In this document: one piece after another, positions 1 to 8,563 of the stretch
How the letters are laid out: each line of letters begins with the position of its first letter
Position numbering within the stretch: the first letter of the stretch is position 1
Virus record (IMG/VR): IMGVR_UViG_3300022821_000923
Location: 1 to 30,299 of that record
Length of the DNA: 30,299 nt
Direction: 5' to 3' (one strand)
Source: a virus
Notes under the pieces: generated by a model
Database searches by the model: none
Told to the model about the DNA's origin: nothing
Seen by the model: the letters and a program-made list of their open reading frames with translations, nothing else
Position numbers and translations under genes: made by a program

Positions 1-23
1 CGACGGCGTTATCCTCGAAGCTC

Positions 24-1664
24 TTGAAAGAGAGAACAAGGGAGAATCTAGCGCTTTGGTCGGCCAAGCATCGAACGATTAGAGGTAAACCTTTATCATT
101 TGATGGTCATAAGTATCTCATAGGAATCTATGAAGATACCCATCCATACATCGTCGTTAGGAAATCAGCACAATGTGGAGTAAGTGAATGGATGATGAAT
201 ATCGCATTCTGGTTAGCAGATATCTATAGAATGAACTCAACTATAGTACAACCTGCTGACCCTGAGTTAAGTTCGTTTGTTCATGGAAGAGTAAACCCTG
301 CAATACAAGACTGCCCATATCTACTAGAGAGATTAACATCAACAGATAACATAGGACTAAAGAAGATAGGTAAAGCATTCATATACTTTAGAGGAAGTCG
401 TAAACCTCATAAGCTAAAGACTATTGATAGTGATTGTATGTTATATGATGAGTTGGATGAGTTAACAGAAGGTACATTAGCAAGAGGAGAGAAGAGATTA
501 GGTCATAGTGATTTGAAATGGAGTAGAGCAGTTAGTACACCTACGTATCCTGATGATGGTATAGACAAACTGTATAATGATAGTAATCAGATGCAATGGT
601 TCATACCTTGTAATCATTGTGGATTAAAGCAAACATTGACATGGGAGAAGAACGTAAACTGTGAAACAGGTAAAGTCATATGTATGGATTGTAAGAAAGA
701 AATAGATAGGTTAGCTATGGGAGAATGGGTAGCTAAGTATCCAGAGAGGAAAGGTATCAATGGATATCATATCAATAAACTCATATGTGCAAGAACTGAT
801 ATAGCAAAGATGATAGAGAACAGTCAGAGTATAGCACAGTTCGAAATACAAGAGTTCTTCAATTCAGACTTAGGTTTACCATATGCAGCTAAAGGTAACA
901 GATTAGCAAAGGGAGACTTACGAGCATGTGTAGACCCAACATATCAATGCCCAACTCCAGCAGACCATTGTACTATGGGAGTAGATGTAGGAACAGTATT
1001 GAACGTTAGGATATCAGAGTTGGTAGACAACAAGAGAAGGGTAGTTCATATTTGTACATTGACTAGCTTCGAAGAGTTAGACTCATTGATGGAAATGTAC
1101 AATGTAGATGTATGTGTGATAGATGCTAACCCTGAAACACGGAAGTGTAAAGAGTTCCAACAGAGATTCATAGGTAGGGTATACTTAGCATACTATTGGC
1201 CTTCAGATGATAAACGTAAAGACTTACTAGAGATAAAAGAAGATGAGGAAGAAGGAGCAGATACAGTTAACATCAATAGGACTCAAGCGGGTGACCATGT
1301 AGTAGGGGAATATCAACATAGACAGATAACACTACCAAGTAATGCAGAGTTCATACCTCAGTTCTTCAATCAGATGTGTGCCCCACTAAGAGTAGTAGAG
1401 AAAGCACCCGATGGTAATGAAGTAGCAAAGTATAAAGAGTTTGGTAAACCTGACCATTACTTTCACGCAGACATATACGATTTCATAGCAAACAAGATAA
1501 ACGAAGAAGGTAGTATGATATTCTTCAAGGATAGTGCACAAGGGACAAATAGAGATATGTCAAGGATAGTCCCAATCTCATCTGTAGCAGAGAACAGGCA
1601 TGATAGAGAAGAAAGAGATGATGGGTTAAGAGATACTGCACTATCAAACATGGAGGACTTCTAA
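24..1664 (+). CDS. Terminase large subunit, GpA family (5' end uncertain)
   Basis: ATPase-nuclease motor that cuts concatemeric DNA and pumps it into the prohead. The N-terminal ATPase half has a deviant Walker A of the GpA type (KSAQCGVS, residues 47-54) and a Walker B ending in Asp142-Glu143. A zinc ribbon follows, with Cys196/Cys199 and Cys220/Cys223. The nuclease half has the RNase-H-like acidic positions Asp321 (in MGVDVG), Asp367 (in VIDANPE) and Asp483 (in HADIYDF). The first possible start is TTG at 24, but it has no convincing ribosome site, and the frame stays open to the left edge of the window. The true start therefore probably lies a few codons upstream, outside the window. The 546 residues seen are slightly short for GpA proteins (about 600), which fits a small missing N-terminus. 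The stop overlaps the next start (TAATG). No small terminase subunit is visible. Confidence 0.92.
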   Translation: MKERTRENLALWSAKHRTIRGKPLSFDGHKYLIGIYEDTHPYIVVRKSAQCGVSEWMMNIAFWLADIYRMNSTIVQPADPELSSFVHGRVNPAIQDCPYLLERLTSTDNIGLKKIGKAFIYFRGSRKPHKLKTIDSDCMLYDELDELTEGTLARGEKRLGHSDLKWSRAVSTPTYPDDGIDKLYNDSNQMQWFIPCNHCGLKQTLTWEKNVNCETGKVICMDCKKEIDRLAMGEWVAKYPERKGINGYHINKLICARTDIAKMIENSQSIAQFEIQEFFNSDLGLPYAAKGNRLAKGDLRACVDPTYQCPTPADHCTMGVDVGTVLNVRISELVDNKRRVVHICTLTSFEELDSLMEMYNVDVCVIDANPETRKCKEFQQRFIGRVYLAYYWPSDDKRKDLLEIKEDEEEGADTVNINRTQAGDHVVGEYQHRQITLPSNAEFIPQFFNQMCAPLRVVEKAPDGNEVAKYKEFGKPDHYFHADIYDFIANKINEEGSMIFFKDSAQGTNRDMSRIVPISSVAENRHDREERDDGLRDTALSNMEDF

Positions 1665-1840
1665 TGTATAATGGAGATGCTATAGCACAAGAAGAAAAAG
1701 TAGAACACGATAGAATCCTAGATGATATGGAAGAGAAGGGTTGCTTTAGTAAAATGAGGGATATGATTACTCATATCAAAGAGCATTCAAAGAGCGCTCT
1801 ATGGGGACCCACACTTGGTAAGATAACAGGGGGTAAGTAA
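1664..1840 (+). CDS. Small hypothetical protein (58 aa)
   Basis: A 58-residue reading frame starts at the ATG that overlaps the terminase stop (TAATG). A GGAGG ribosome site lies 7 bases upstream, inside the end of the terminase gene. Its stop in turn overlaps the next start by the same TAATG arrangement, so three genes in a row appear translationally coupled. The product begins MYNGDAIAQEEK and is charged and probably helical; the C-terminal part is Gly/Lys rich (ending in KITGGK). No family is recognised. The coupling and ribosome site are the main reasons to call it a gene. Confidence 0.6.
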   Translation: MYNGDAIAQEEKVEHDRILDDMEEKGCFSKMRDMITHIKEHSKSALWGPTLGKITGGK

Positions 1841-1998
1841 TGGGTAAAGAATGTAACGTAGAAGTGTTCAGTAGAGTAACAGGTTTCTTCAGACCCGTTC
1901 AAACATGGAATAAAGGTAAAGTAGAAGAGTTTAAGGATAGGAACAACTTCAGTATCAATAGTATTAAGAGCACAACAGAAGAGAAGGATGAGGCGTAA
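1840..1998 (+). CDS. Orphan NrdD-like glycyl-radical C-terminal domain peptide
   Basis: A 52-residue protein that resembles the extreme C-terminal part of class III anaerobic ribonucleotide reductase (NrdD). The stretch from Cys5 to Arg34 contains RVTGFFRPVQTWNKGK followed by EEFKDR. This matches the family pattern around the glycyl radical (R-V-x-G-Y then P-x-x-x-W-N-x-G-K and E-F-x-D-R). Gly15 would be the radical glycine; the usual following Tyr is Phe. The paired zinc cysteines of full-length NrdD are missing, with only Cys5 present. No catalytic NrdD barrel or NrdG activase is in the window. Short stand-alone proteins of this type are known in anaerobes, where their role is unclear. It is coupled by TAATG overlaps on both sides and sits in the packaging module. 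The similarity is strong by eye; the function is inference. Confidence 0.68.
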   Translation: MGKECNVEVFSRVTGFFRPVQTWNKGKVEEFKDRNNFSINSIKSTTEEKDEA

Positions 1999-2393
1999 TG
2001 TGTTGTCTATCTAAAGAGAAGAAAAGGTTAAGAGATATTGCTAAGAAGTATCAATCACTGTCGCATGCATTATGGTTAGATGGACCGAACCATCCTGAGA
2101 GTTGGGATTGTGATGTAAGGGTAGACATAGTGGTGACTAAGATGAAAGAAGATGGATTGATTAATGACTGTGAACTCATTGATGAAAAAGGTACCTTGTT
2201 AGCCAAAGGGGATTACGTTTATGAGAGAGGAACAGTTAAGGTACTAAAAGAAGGAAAGTGGGTAAATGGGAGACACGTCAGAATTCGGATGAGGGGAAAC
2301 TTCATAGTCGACCCTGGGATGGATAGTAAGACGTATAAGATGAAACGTACATGGCCAGTCAAGATAATATGGAGTAGCCCCTCTAATCAATAG
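1998..2393 (+). CDS. Hypothetical protein (131 aa)
   Basis: A 131-residue protein of unknown function whose start overlaps the stop of the preceding small gene (TAATG), with GAGG a few bases upstream. The N-terminal 30 residues are Lys/Arg rich and helical-looking after two cysteines (MCCLSKEKKRL). The rest has an alternating pattern expected of a small beta-rich fold, with segments such as VRVDIVVTKM, CELIDEKGTLLAKGDYVY and RHVRIRMRGNFIV. There is no signal peptide, membrane segment or recognisable catalytic motif. By position, between terminase and portal, it could be a packaging accessory or an early head protein, but nothing in the sequence proves it. Confidence 0.75.
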   Translation: MCCLSKEKKRLRDIAKKYQSLSHALWLDGPNHPESWDCDVRVDIVVTKMKEDGLINDCELIDEKGTLLAKGDYVYERGTVKVLKEGKWVNGRHVRIRMRGNFIVDPGMDSKTYKMKRTWPVKIIWSSPSNQ

Positions 2394-2400
2394 GAGGGAT

Positions 2401-2598
2401 ATGAAGATAAGTCAAGTGTTTGTTATAGCACATGATAGAGATAATAAGTTACATCCGAAGGAGTTAGAAACAATGTTAAGAGCCAATCCAGATGGGATTA
2501 TACAACAAGGACAAACAGTAGTAAGAGAGTTAGAGGTAAACAGTCATACTCTTACTTCTATGATTAACTTTGATAAGACCAGAGGGGGTAAGAGATGA
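2401..2598 (+). CDS. Small hypothetical protein (65 aa)
   Basis: A 65-residue acidic/basic mixed protein preceded by AGGAGGG at 2392-2398. That site sits very close to the ATG (about 3-4 bases), so initiation may depend on coupling to the gene just upstream. It starts MKISQVFVIAHDRDNK, with no membrane segment and no cysteines. Its stop overlaps the start of the next gene (ATGA), again suggesting coupled translation. No family is recognised. Confidence 0.65.
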   Translation: MKISQVFVIAHDRDNKLHPKELETMLRANPDGIIQQGQTVVRELEVNSHTLTSMINFDKTRGGKR

Positions 2599-3008
2599 GA
2601 CAGATATGTAACCAATGTTTATCAGTTTGTAAGTTAAAGGATTGCCGATGTCTAAAGTGCGGTAACATATTAGATAGTATGTTTACTGATATAAAGGAGA
2701 AGGGCGATGCAAGTACCACTACACATACAAGAGGTTCTAAAGATGATATTCTTATTATTGATGGTGGGGTTTATATGGATGCTGGTAAAGAAGATAGCGG
2801 AAAAGTAGAACTAGGTAGACCCGTAGTTAAGTTTACCAAAGAGATGATAGGAAGAAAGAAGTTATACAAGACAGGTAAGAAGCCAGGCAAGGGAGCATAC
2901 GTATGTATAGAGTGTAATGAAGATTTGTTCCTAGATGATAAGAGTGATAGATTACCGCCTTGTGGAAGATGTCATAAGACTACATTTGTTAGGGAACGTA
3001 CTATATAA
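2595..3008 (+). CDS. Protein with two zinc ribbons
   Basis: A 137-residue protein with an N-terminal zinc ribbon (Cys5/Cys8 and Cys19/Cys22) and a C-terminal one (Cys104/Cys107 and Cys123/Cys126). The linker between them is Lys/Gly rich and poorly ordered. The C-terminal ribbon has the look YVCIEC...LPPCGRC. This resembles the zinc ribbon at the end of DUF1451-type proteins and other small cellular zinc-ribbon proteins. Such domains usually bind nucleic acid or another protein. Start overlaps the preceding stop (ATGA). Function in the phage is unknown. It is one of six zinc-ribbon-bearing products in the first 13.3 kb. Confidence 0.75.
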   Translation: MRQICNQCLSVCKLKDCRCLKCGNILDSMFTDIKEKGDASTTTHTRGSKDDILIIDGGVYMDAGKEDSGKVELGRPVVKFTKEMIGRKKLYKTGKKPGKGAYVCIECNEDLFLDDKSDRLPPCGRCHKTTFVRERTI

Positions 3009-3020
3009 AGGAATAATATA

Positions 3021-3251
3021 ATGGTGGATGTTGCTTTACTACTTATAAGGATGCCAGAAAGAAGATGGAGAGAGTTGTTCCATGCTTATAGTATTGGTGA
3101 TATCCTTACGGTGGGTAGACTAGTGTATAAGCATCTACAGGCGGACTTAAGAAGAAAAGAAAAGCTTTCAGGGATTAAACATAAGCCACATACTAATGTA
3201 ACCAATGAATTCAAAACTGTAGAGGACTTGGAGAAACTATGGAAATCGTAA
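3021..3251 (+). CDS. Small hypothetical protein upstream of portal
   Basis: A 76-residue protein with an AAGGAAT ribosome site, starting at ATGGTGG. It is basic and likely helical (segments RMPERRWRELFHAYS and LVYKHLQADLRRKEKL). Its last 13 bases overlap the start of the portal gene. The position directly before the portal, and a helical basic make-up, would fit a small DNA-binding packaging factor. There is no clear helix-turn-helix, so this is only a guess. It is not recognised as a known family. Confidence 0.65.
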   Translation: MVDVALLLIRMPERRWRELFHAYSIGDILTVGRLVYKHLQADLRRKEKLSGIKHKPHTNVTNEFKTVEDLEKLWKS

Positions 3252-5989
3252 ACACAATTAAGAACCTTTTTGCTACTAAGAGGATTCCTGCTACAGATGG
3301 ACAGCTAAGGAAAGAGATTAGTAGCAGTGAAGACAATGTGAACTCTTCATTTATGCTTAAGAAGTATAACCCAGATAGTCTAGTAGGGAAGAAAGGACTT
3401 AGGATATATCAGGATATGAAGACTGATGACCAAGTCAAAGCATCTCTTACGATTAAGAAGTTTGCTAGACTTAGTACAGGTTGGGCAATACATCCTGGTG
3501 ATGAGACTAATGACCAAAGCGTAAAGATGGCAGACTTTGTTGAGTATGTATTCAAGAAGATGAAAGGTACGTTTGAGAATGACTTGTTGAATCTGCTGAC
3601 TGCAGTAGAGTTTGGATATTCTCTATCTGAAAAGGTATTTGGTATATACGAAGAAGGAGAGCACAAAGGTAAGATAGGTCTTATGAAGTTAGGTAGTAGA
3701 CAACCATATGGTTATGACTTCAAGTGTGATAATCATAACAACGTAATAGGAGTTGTCTTTGAGAACATGGGAGCAACATTAGATAGTAAAGCCCTCGGGT
3801 CATCTGAGAATCCATTTCCCCCAGAGAAGTTTGTTATATACTCGTACAATAGTGAACATGGTAATCCTTATGGTACATCTGACTTAAGGGCCGCCTATGC
3901 TGCTTGGTGGAGTAAGAAGTTAAACATCAAATGGTGGAACATCTTCAATGAGAGGTTTGGAATGCCTACAGTAATGGCTAAGTATCCTGCAAAGGGTAAA
4001 GGATTGAATAAGACGGCCATTGATGAAATAGACAGCATACTGAAGAACCTGCAAGCCAAATCTGGCTTTAGAACGCCGGATAACATCACATTTGAGTTGT
4101 TAGAAGCAACAAGAAATGGAAAGGTCTCATATGGAGAAGCCATAAACAGATTTGACGGGATGATAGCAAGAGCAGTATTAGTACCTAATCTGTTAGGGTT
4201 TCAAGACCAGCAAGAGGTAGGGAGTTATGCATTAGGTAAGAAGCACTTCGATGTATTCATGTTTGTACTTGAGATGATGGGTAGAGACTTAGAAGAGATG
4301 GTAGTAGGAGAACAAATCATAAGACCTCTTATAGCAATGAACTTTGGAGAGGTAGACATTGACTTGTTACCGAAGTTCAAGTTTGAGAGTTTAGAGGATG
4401 ACCAATCAGATGCAAGAAGTAAAGTAGTAAAGATACTTGCAGATGGTGGATTGATAGATAAGAGAGAAGAATGGGTAAGAGAATATATGAACTTACCAGA
4501 AAGAGACTTAGAGAAGTATCCACATCAGAATGCAATAGGTGAAGTTGATAAAGCACCAGACCCAATACTACCACATAAAGGGTTTGACCCAATAACAGGT
4601 AAACCTATTGGAGCAGATGGTAAGACAGGAGATGAACCTAAAGAACTTCCTAAGAAGAAGGGTAAAGGTAAACTCCCAGGAGGTAAGCCAGGAAGAAAGA
4701 TACCTAATGAGGAAGAAGCGGAACCTAAGAAGATGGCACTTAGTAGAGAGTTGACTTCCTTTGAAGAGAAAACAGACTACGATGAACTCTTAGAAGAGAT
4801 GCTATTCTTAGAGAGTGCTTTGAGAGATGCATTAACTCCCATATGTATCAAGTGGAGAGATGACATCATGAAGAAAGCAGATAAGTTAGTACGGGAGAAA
4901 GACATCAATGGAGTAAACAAACTTCAGTTAAGGTACGTAGGTGAGTTCAAGACGGAGTTGCGTGATGTACTAGTAAAGACATTCTTGGATTCGAAGCTAC
5001 ATGCAATGGAAGAAATCATATCAGTAGGTTACCCAGCAACCATCAAACGTAAGTTCGGATTACTCTCAAAGGTAGACTTTGCAGTCGAACCATGGGACCC
5101 AATCCCGCCGTCAGAGGCATTAGACTTCTTTAACAGGAAAGTGATAGTAACGTATAACCCTCAAGGTAAAGCAAAGAAGAATATACCTTTGGCTAAGAGT
5201 ATAGAGATGAACTACTATGATAAGAGAGCATTTACCATATCTGGTATAGAGAGTGAGTATGTACTAGGTCAGTCTAAACTGATTATTGAGAAAGGTATAA
5301 GAGATGGATTGTTAAAGGATACACAGAAGAGTCTTCATACGTTGTTTCAGAAGTACATTGCAGAGGGGGAGATAAAGAACGGTAAGTTACTCAACGCTGC
5401 AAGATTAGAGACTATAGTAAGAACGAATGTAAATGAAGCATTGAATGAAGGTAGAATGAGAATGTTTCAATCACCCGACGTTAAAGAGTTTGTCCCATAC
5501 CTAATGTGGACTTCTGTATTGGATAATCGTACAAGTCCCTATTGTGAAGGGATGGATGCTAAGATATTCAAGACAGGCGAGATAGAACCACCTCCGGCTC
5601 ACTTCAGTTGTAGGTCTTCAGTCACAGCAGTATCTAAACCAGAGATAGAAGAGAAGGGTGGAGTTGAAGTAAGTGACTTTGCTAAAGAGAGTACTAAGTT
5701 AGGAAGAGCAACAGGCTTTGGATTAGATTGGTTAAACAAGATAACAACATATGCACAAAGGACAGAACCTATTGATGACCAGGATATGAACCCTATAGTG
5801 AGATGTCCTATTGCACAATGCGGTGATACAGACATCATAGAACTATCTGACACATTAGGGACTAGAACATTCTTGTGTCTTAGTTGTAAAACGAAGTTCA
5901 GGGTTACGCAGTATGGAGTTCTATTCATATTCGAACCAGGTAAAGAAGAATGGATAAGACAAACAGTACTAACAGGGTATTGGGGATAA
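3239..5989 (+). CDS. Portal protein (DUF935/Mu gp29-like) fused to MuF/SPP1 gp7-like head morphogenesis domain and zinc ribbon
   Basis: A 916-residue three-part protein. Residues 1 to about 440 look like the DUF935 (Mu gp29-type) portal, the ring through which DNA enters and leaves the head; typical is the early stretch on an unimodal DDQVKASLTIKK and the later LGFQDQQEVGSYALGKKHF. A Lys/Pro/Gly-rich linker (about 450-505) leads to a helical region and a MuF/SPP1 gp7-type minor head domain. Its signature is WTSVLDNRTSPYC (757-769) followed by PPPAHFSCRS (784-793). A C-terminal zinc ribbon follows (Cys856, Cys861, Cys880, Cys883). Portal and MuF are normally two neighbouring genes; here one unbroken frame joins them. 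The start has GGAG about 6 bases upstream and overlaps the previous gene by 13 bases. The domain calls are firm; the role of the zinc ribbon is unknown. Confidence 0.9.
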   Translation: MEIVNTIKNLFATKRIPATDGQLRKEISSSEDNVNSSFMLKKYNPDSLVGKKGLRIYQDMKTDDQVKASLTIKKFARLSTGWAIHPGDETNDQSVKMADFVEYVFKKMKGTFENDLLNLLTAVEFGYSLSEKVFGIYEEGEHKGKIGLMKLGSRQPYGYDFKCDNHNNVIGVVFENMGATLDSKALGSSENPFPPEKFVIYSYNSEHGNPYGTSDLRAAYAAWWSKKLNIKWWNIFNERFGMPTVMAKYPAKGKGLNKTAIDEIDSILKNLQAKSGFRTPDNITFELLEATRNGKVSYGEAINRFDGMIARAVLVPNLLGFQDQQEVGSYALGKKHFDVFMFVLEMMGRDLEEMVVGEQIIRPLIAMNFGEVDIDLLPKFKFESLEDDQSDARSKVVKILADGGLIDKREEWVREYMNLPERDLEKYPHQNAIGEVDKAPDPILPHKGFDPITGKPIGADGKTGDEPKELPKKKGKGKLPGGKPGRKIPNEEEAEPKKMALSRELTSFEEKTDYDELLEEMLFLESALRDALTPICIKWRDDIMKKADKLVREKDINGVNKLQLRYVGEFKTELRDVLVKTFLDSKLHAMEEIISVGYPATIKRKFGLLSKVDFAVEPWDPIPPSEALDFFNRKVIVTYNPQGKAKKNIPLAKSIEMNYYDKRAFTISGIESEYVLGQSKLIIEKGIRDGLLKDTQKSLHTLFQKYIAEGEIKNGKLLNAARLETIVRTNVNEALNEGRMRMFQSPDVKEFVPYLMWTSVLDNRTSPYCEGMDAKIFKTGEIEPPPAHFSCRSSVTAVSKPEIEEKGGVEVSDFAKESTKLGRATGFGLDWLNKITTYAQRTEPIDDQDMNPIVRCPIAQCGDTDIIELSDTLGTRTFLCLSCKTKFRVTQYGVLFIFEPGKEEWIRQTVLTGYWG

Positions 5990-5990
5990 G

Positions 5991-6071
5991 ATGACACTTA
6001 CTATTAATGATGATTTATCTGGTTTATTGTACTTGAGAGTTGGTGCCGGAGCTAAGGTGGAAGTAAGATAA
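5991..6071 (+). CDS. Possible micro-gene (26 aa)
   Basis: A 26-residue frame beginning one base after the portal stop (ATGACACTTACT) and ending 10 bases before the next gene. It is preceded by the weak purine run GGGGATAAG. It begins MTLTINDDLSGLLYLRVG and could form a small beta hairpin. It fills almost the whole gap between two genes in a genome with very little waste, which is the main support. It could equally be a chance frame. Confidence 0.3.
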   Translation: MTLTINDDLSGLLYLRVGAGAKVEVR

Positions 6072-6081
6072 GGAGAAGTAA

Positions 6082-6354
6082 ATGGATAAATGTGCAAAAC
6101 ATGATGAAGTAATGGACAGGACATTTACTGAAGTGAATGCAATAAAGGTAAAGATGGAGAGCATCGATACTAAGATGGATACTATGATAGAGTTTAAGGA
6201 TATGGTACATAAGGTAATATTTGGAAATGGAACTCCAGGATTAAAAGGTAAAGTCGAAACCATAGTAGGAGCAGTTAACAAACAATGGTTTCTAATGGGG
6301 ATTATATTAACAGCAATACTAACAGCAGTTGCAATGCATTTTTGGAAGACTTAA
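6082..6354 (+). CDS. Coiled-coil protein with C-terminal membrane anchor (XhlA-like)
   Basis: A 90-residue protein with an N-terminal helical coiled-coil region (about 5-45). A short FGNGTPGL motif follows, and then one C-terminal membrane segment at about 69-88 with a KT tail. This layout matches small phage proteins related to hemolysin XhlA. Those are often found with holins and lysis genes and are thought to assist membrane damage. A ribosome site AAGGAGA is 6-8 bases upstream. It sits between the portal and a fibre-like gene rather than in the lysis region, which is unusual. Another possibility is a membrane-tethered regulator of lysis or adsorption. No lysin follows it directly. Confidence 0.65.
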   Translation: MDKCAKHDEVMDRTFTEVNAIKVKMESIDTKMDTMIEFKDMVHKVIFGNGTPGLKGKVETIVGAVNKQWFLMGIILTAILTAVAMHFWKT

Positions 6355-6366
6355 GGAGGTGTTAGA

Positions 6367-8550
6367 GTGGCTACAACTATAAACTTTCCAACCGAGACAA
6401 TAATAACTCCATTACCGGTGGATAAGTTATTGATAGCTGACCAGAGTAGTAGTTGGGCAGCAAAGGACATCCTTATGAGTGGTTTGAATACATTCGTAAG
6501 AGGTGCAAGTGGAGACATACTATTATCAGATGGAGAGATTATTGGGAAGGCTTCAGACTCAAGTAGAATACTGTTTGAAGATGCTATTACAGTAACAGCA
6601 TTAGGAGCCATTCAATTTAATGCTCCAGCAGATTCTAATGTGGGATGGCAAGCAGGAAGTGTAGCAGGTTTTCTTGCGTATGGTGCTAATGGAGATATGT
6701 ATTTAAGACCCGGAGAAACTAATGGTATAGTAAACTTCGATTCTGGAGCAGGAGTATATGTAAATGGTGCTCAGGTTCTTCAGATGGGTTCAGCATCAAG
6801 TAATTGTAATGTGTTTCGTATGATAAAGGGTGCCTATACAGGAGACCCTCAAGTAGAGCTAGCCTTAAGTGCGGATGACCAAGGAGACTTTAGTATAACT
6901 GCTGATACAGGAGACATAGTATTAGTATCACCCACTAACTTAGTTTTCTCTCCCGTTGGAGCAATAAACTGGACTACGGGTAACGTATGGTATGTTCCTG
7001 CTGGAAGTGGGACAGATGACCACTTACTTATAGAAAGTTACATTACTGCAGCAACAGCTGGTGATACTGTTGTTCTTGCGGGTGGAGATAACACATCTGG
7101 TGCTGGTACGGATACCTATGTTATCTCTGATGATATAGATATAGCTCAATCTATTAATGTTGTTGGTCAGGGTATTGGTCATACTACTATAGCCTGTGCT
7201 ACTGCTAGTAAGAATGTGTTTGATATAACAGTTGATGATGTCCGTATAGCTAACCTTACGATAGCTATGACTGGAGCTTCTGATATTGGTATAGTATCTA
7301 CTGGTGCAGGAACACCACTCTCAGGACTTATAGTTGACAATGTTAAGATAACAGGAGCTACTGGTGCAACTATTATAGGCATGACGCTCTATGACGCTGG
7401 TGGCACTATAAGCAACGTTGTTATAGAAAATGCTGGTACTGGAAGTTCTGACGGTATAGATATACGCAGGGTTGCTGCCAACACAGATTTTACTACTAAT
7501 ATATACAACAGCAATATAGAGGCAACAAGAGATTCATTGTTATGTATAGGTGCAGTACATTGTATAGTGAACACATATAATACTGTATTGAGTGGTGCAA
7601 CTTATGATGTATTGCAAGCAACATCTGGAGTAGTCACCCTCTACGACACAACCCTAGTAAACAACACTACAAGTGGTACTATTACTTATGGTGGGACGGT
7701 GGTTAGTGATGCTTTCTCAGACGGCACAGCTTCAATGTCTAGTGGCACGATAAGTGACGGTACAGCCTCGATAGTTGGGGGTAAATCAACAGCTCTTAAT
7801 GCTACTGATAATACACATTCCGAAGCAGGTGACCTTCTAGGCATACTTACAGCACCAGTAGCCATTGTAGGGTTTACTAACGCAACTATGGCAGCGGCAC
7901 AGACTGAACTAGGATTAGAGAATGGTGCTGGTAGGGTATGGACTTATGCTTCTACTAACGCACCTAGTAAGACTACTCAAGGTAATGCTTATGTATATAG
8001 TCCAAACGCAACAGCTGGCGGGTATTTAACTACACCAGATACAGACGACATGAGCTTTGATGATAGTGGTACTAATCCGTTTAGCATAGGTGCATGGGTA
8101 GAGGTTGTAGCAGGGGCTACTAATCAGACTATCCTTGGAAAGTGGAACTCAAGTAACTTAGAATATTTATTTCACATAGGTGCTGATGAAAAGTTATGGA
8201 TAGGATTATACGACCAGAGTGTTAGTAAAAACCCAAGTTGTCTTTCGGATGCTGCTTTATCTGAGGGGTGGCATCATATAGTAATGGTTTATGATTCTAC
8301 GGGTGGAGCAACAGCTGCCGATGGAATAACATTTTATGTAGATGGAGTCGCAGTAGCATCAACTGCTACAAACGATGCTTCTTATGTGGCTATGGAAAAT
8401 CTTGCTGCAACTCCAATGATAGGAAAACAACAAACTTCTACGGCATATTTCCAAGGTGACCTAGGCAGACTATTCGTAACGGCAGAAGAACTGAGTGCGG
8501 CACAGGTCTGGCAGTTATATTCCAAGACCCGTGGCTACTACAACATGTAA
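6367..8550 (+). CDS. Fibre-like protein: beta-helix and C-terminal LamG/concanavalin-like domain
   Basis: A 727-residue protein starting with GTG, supported by AAGGAGGTG 7-9 bases upstream. Residues 1-200 are a beta-rich fibre stem with recurring GDxxL-type turns (GASGDILL, GANGDMYL, DTGDIVLV). About 205-460 has the repeating short strands and Asn/Gly/Val ladder of a right-handed beta-helix, as in tailspikes. Next is a repeated DGTAS motif (SDGTASMSSGTISDGTASIVGG region), common in phage fibres. From about 520 to the end comes a LamG-like sandwich: TTPDTDDMSFDDS, then SIGAWVE, WHHIVMVYD, and ITFYVDGVAV. LamG domains bind sugars. It is probably a host-binding or head-fibre protein, but lies between portal and protease rather than after the tail tip. 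Base use in the beta-helix differs from its flanks, suggesting mosaic origin. Confidence 0.75.
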   Translation: MATTINFPTETIITPLPVDKLLIADQSSSWAAKDILMSGLNTFVRGASGDILLSDGEIIGKASDSSRILFEDAITVTALGAIQFNAPADSNVGWQAGSVAGFLAYGANGDMYLRPGETNGIVNFDSGAGVYVNGAQVLQMGSASSNCNVFRMIKGAYTGDPQVELALSADDQGDFSITADTGDIVLVSPTNLVFSPVGAINWTTGNVWYVPAGSGTDDHLLIESYITAATAGDTVVLAGGDNTSGAGTDTYVISDDIDIAQSINVVGQGIGHTTIACATASKNVFDITVDDVRIANLTIAMTGASDIGIVSTGAGTPLSGLIVDNVKITGATGATIIGMTLYDAGGTISNVVIENAGTGSSDGIDIRRVAANTDFTTNIYNSNIEATRDSLLCIGAVHCIVNTYNTVLSGATYDVLQATSGVVTLYDTTLVNNTTSGTITYGGTVVSDAFSDGTASMSSGTISDGTASIVGGKSTALNATDNTHSEAGDLLGILTAPVAIVGFTNATMAAAQTELGLENGAGRVWTYASTNAPSKTTQGNAYVYSPNATAGGYLTTPDTDDMSFDDSGTNPFSIGAWVEVVAGATNQTILGKWNSSNLEYLFHIGADEKLWIGLYDQSVSKNPSCLSDAALSEGWHHIVMVYDSTGGATAADGITFYVDGVAVASTATNDASYVAMENLAATPMIGKQQTSTAYFQGDLGRLFVTAEELSAAQVWQLYSKTRGYYNM

Positions 8551-8563
8551 ACATCGGAGTATA

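Noticed and set aside
8495-8563. Upstream start for the transglutaminase-like gene
   Set aside because: It lies within the fibre-like gene, has no ribosome site, and adds a non-hydrophobic stretch before a clear signal/anchor helix starting at 8564.
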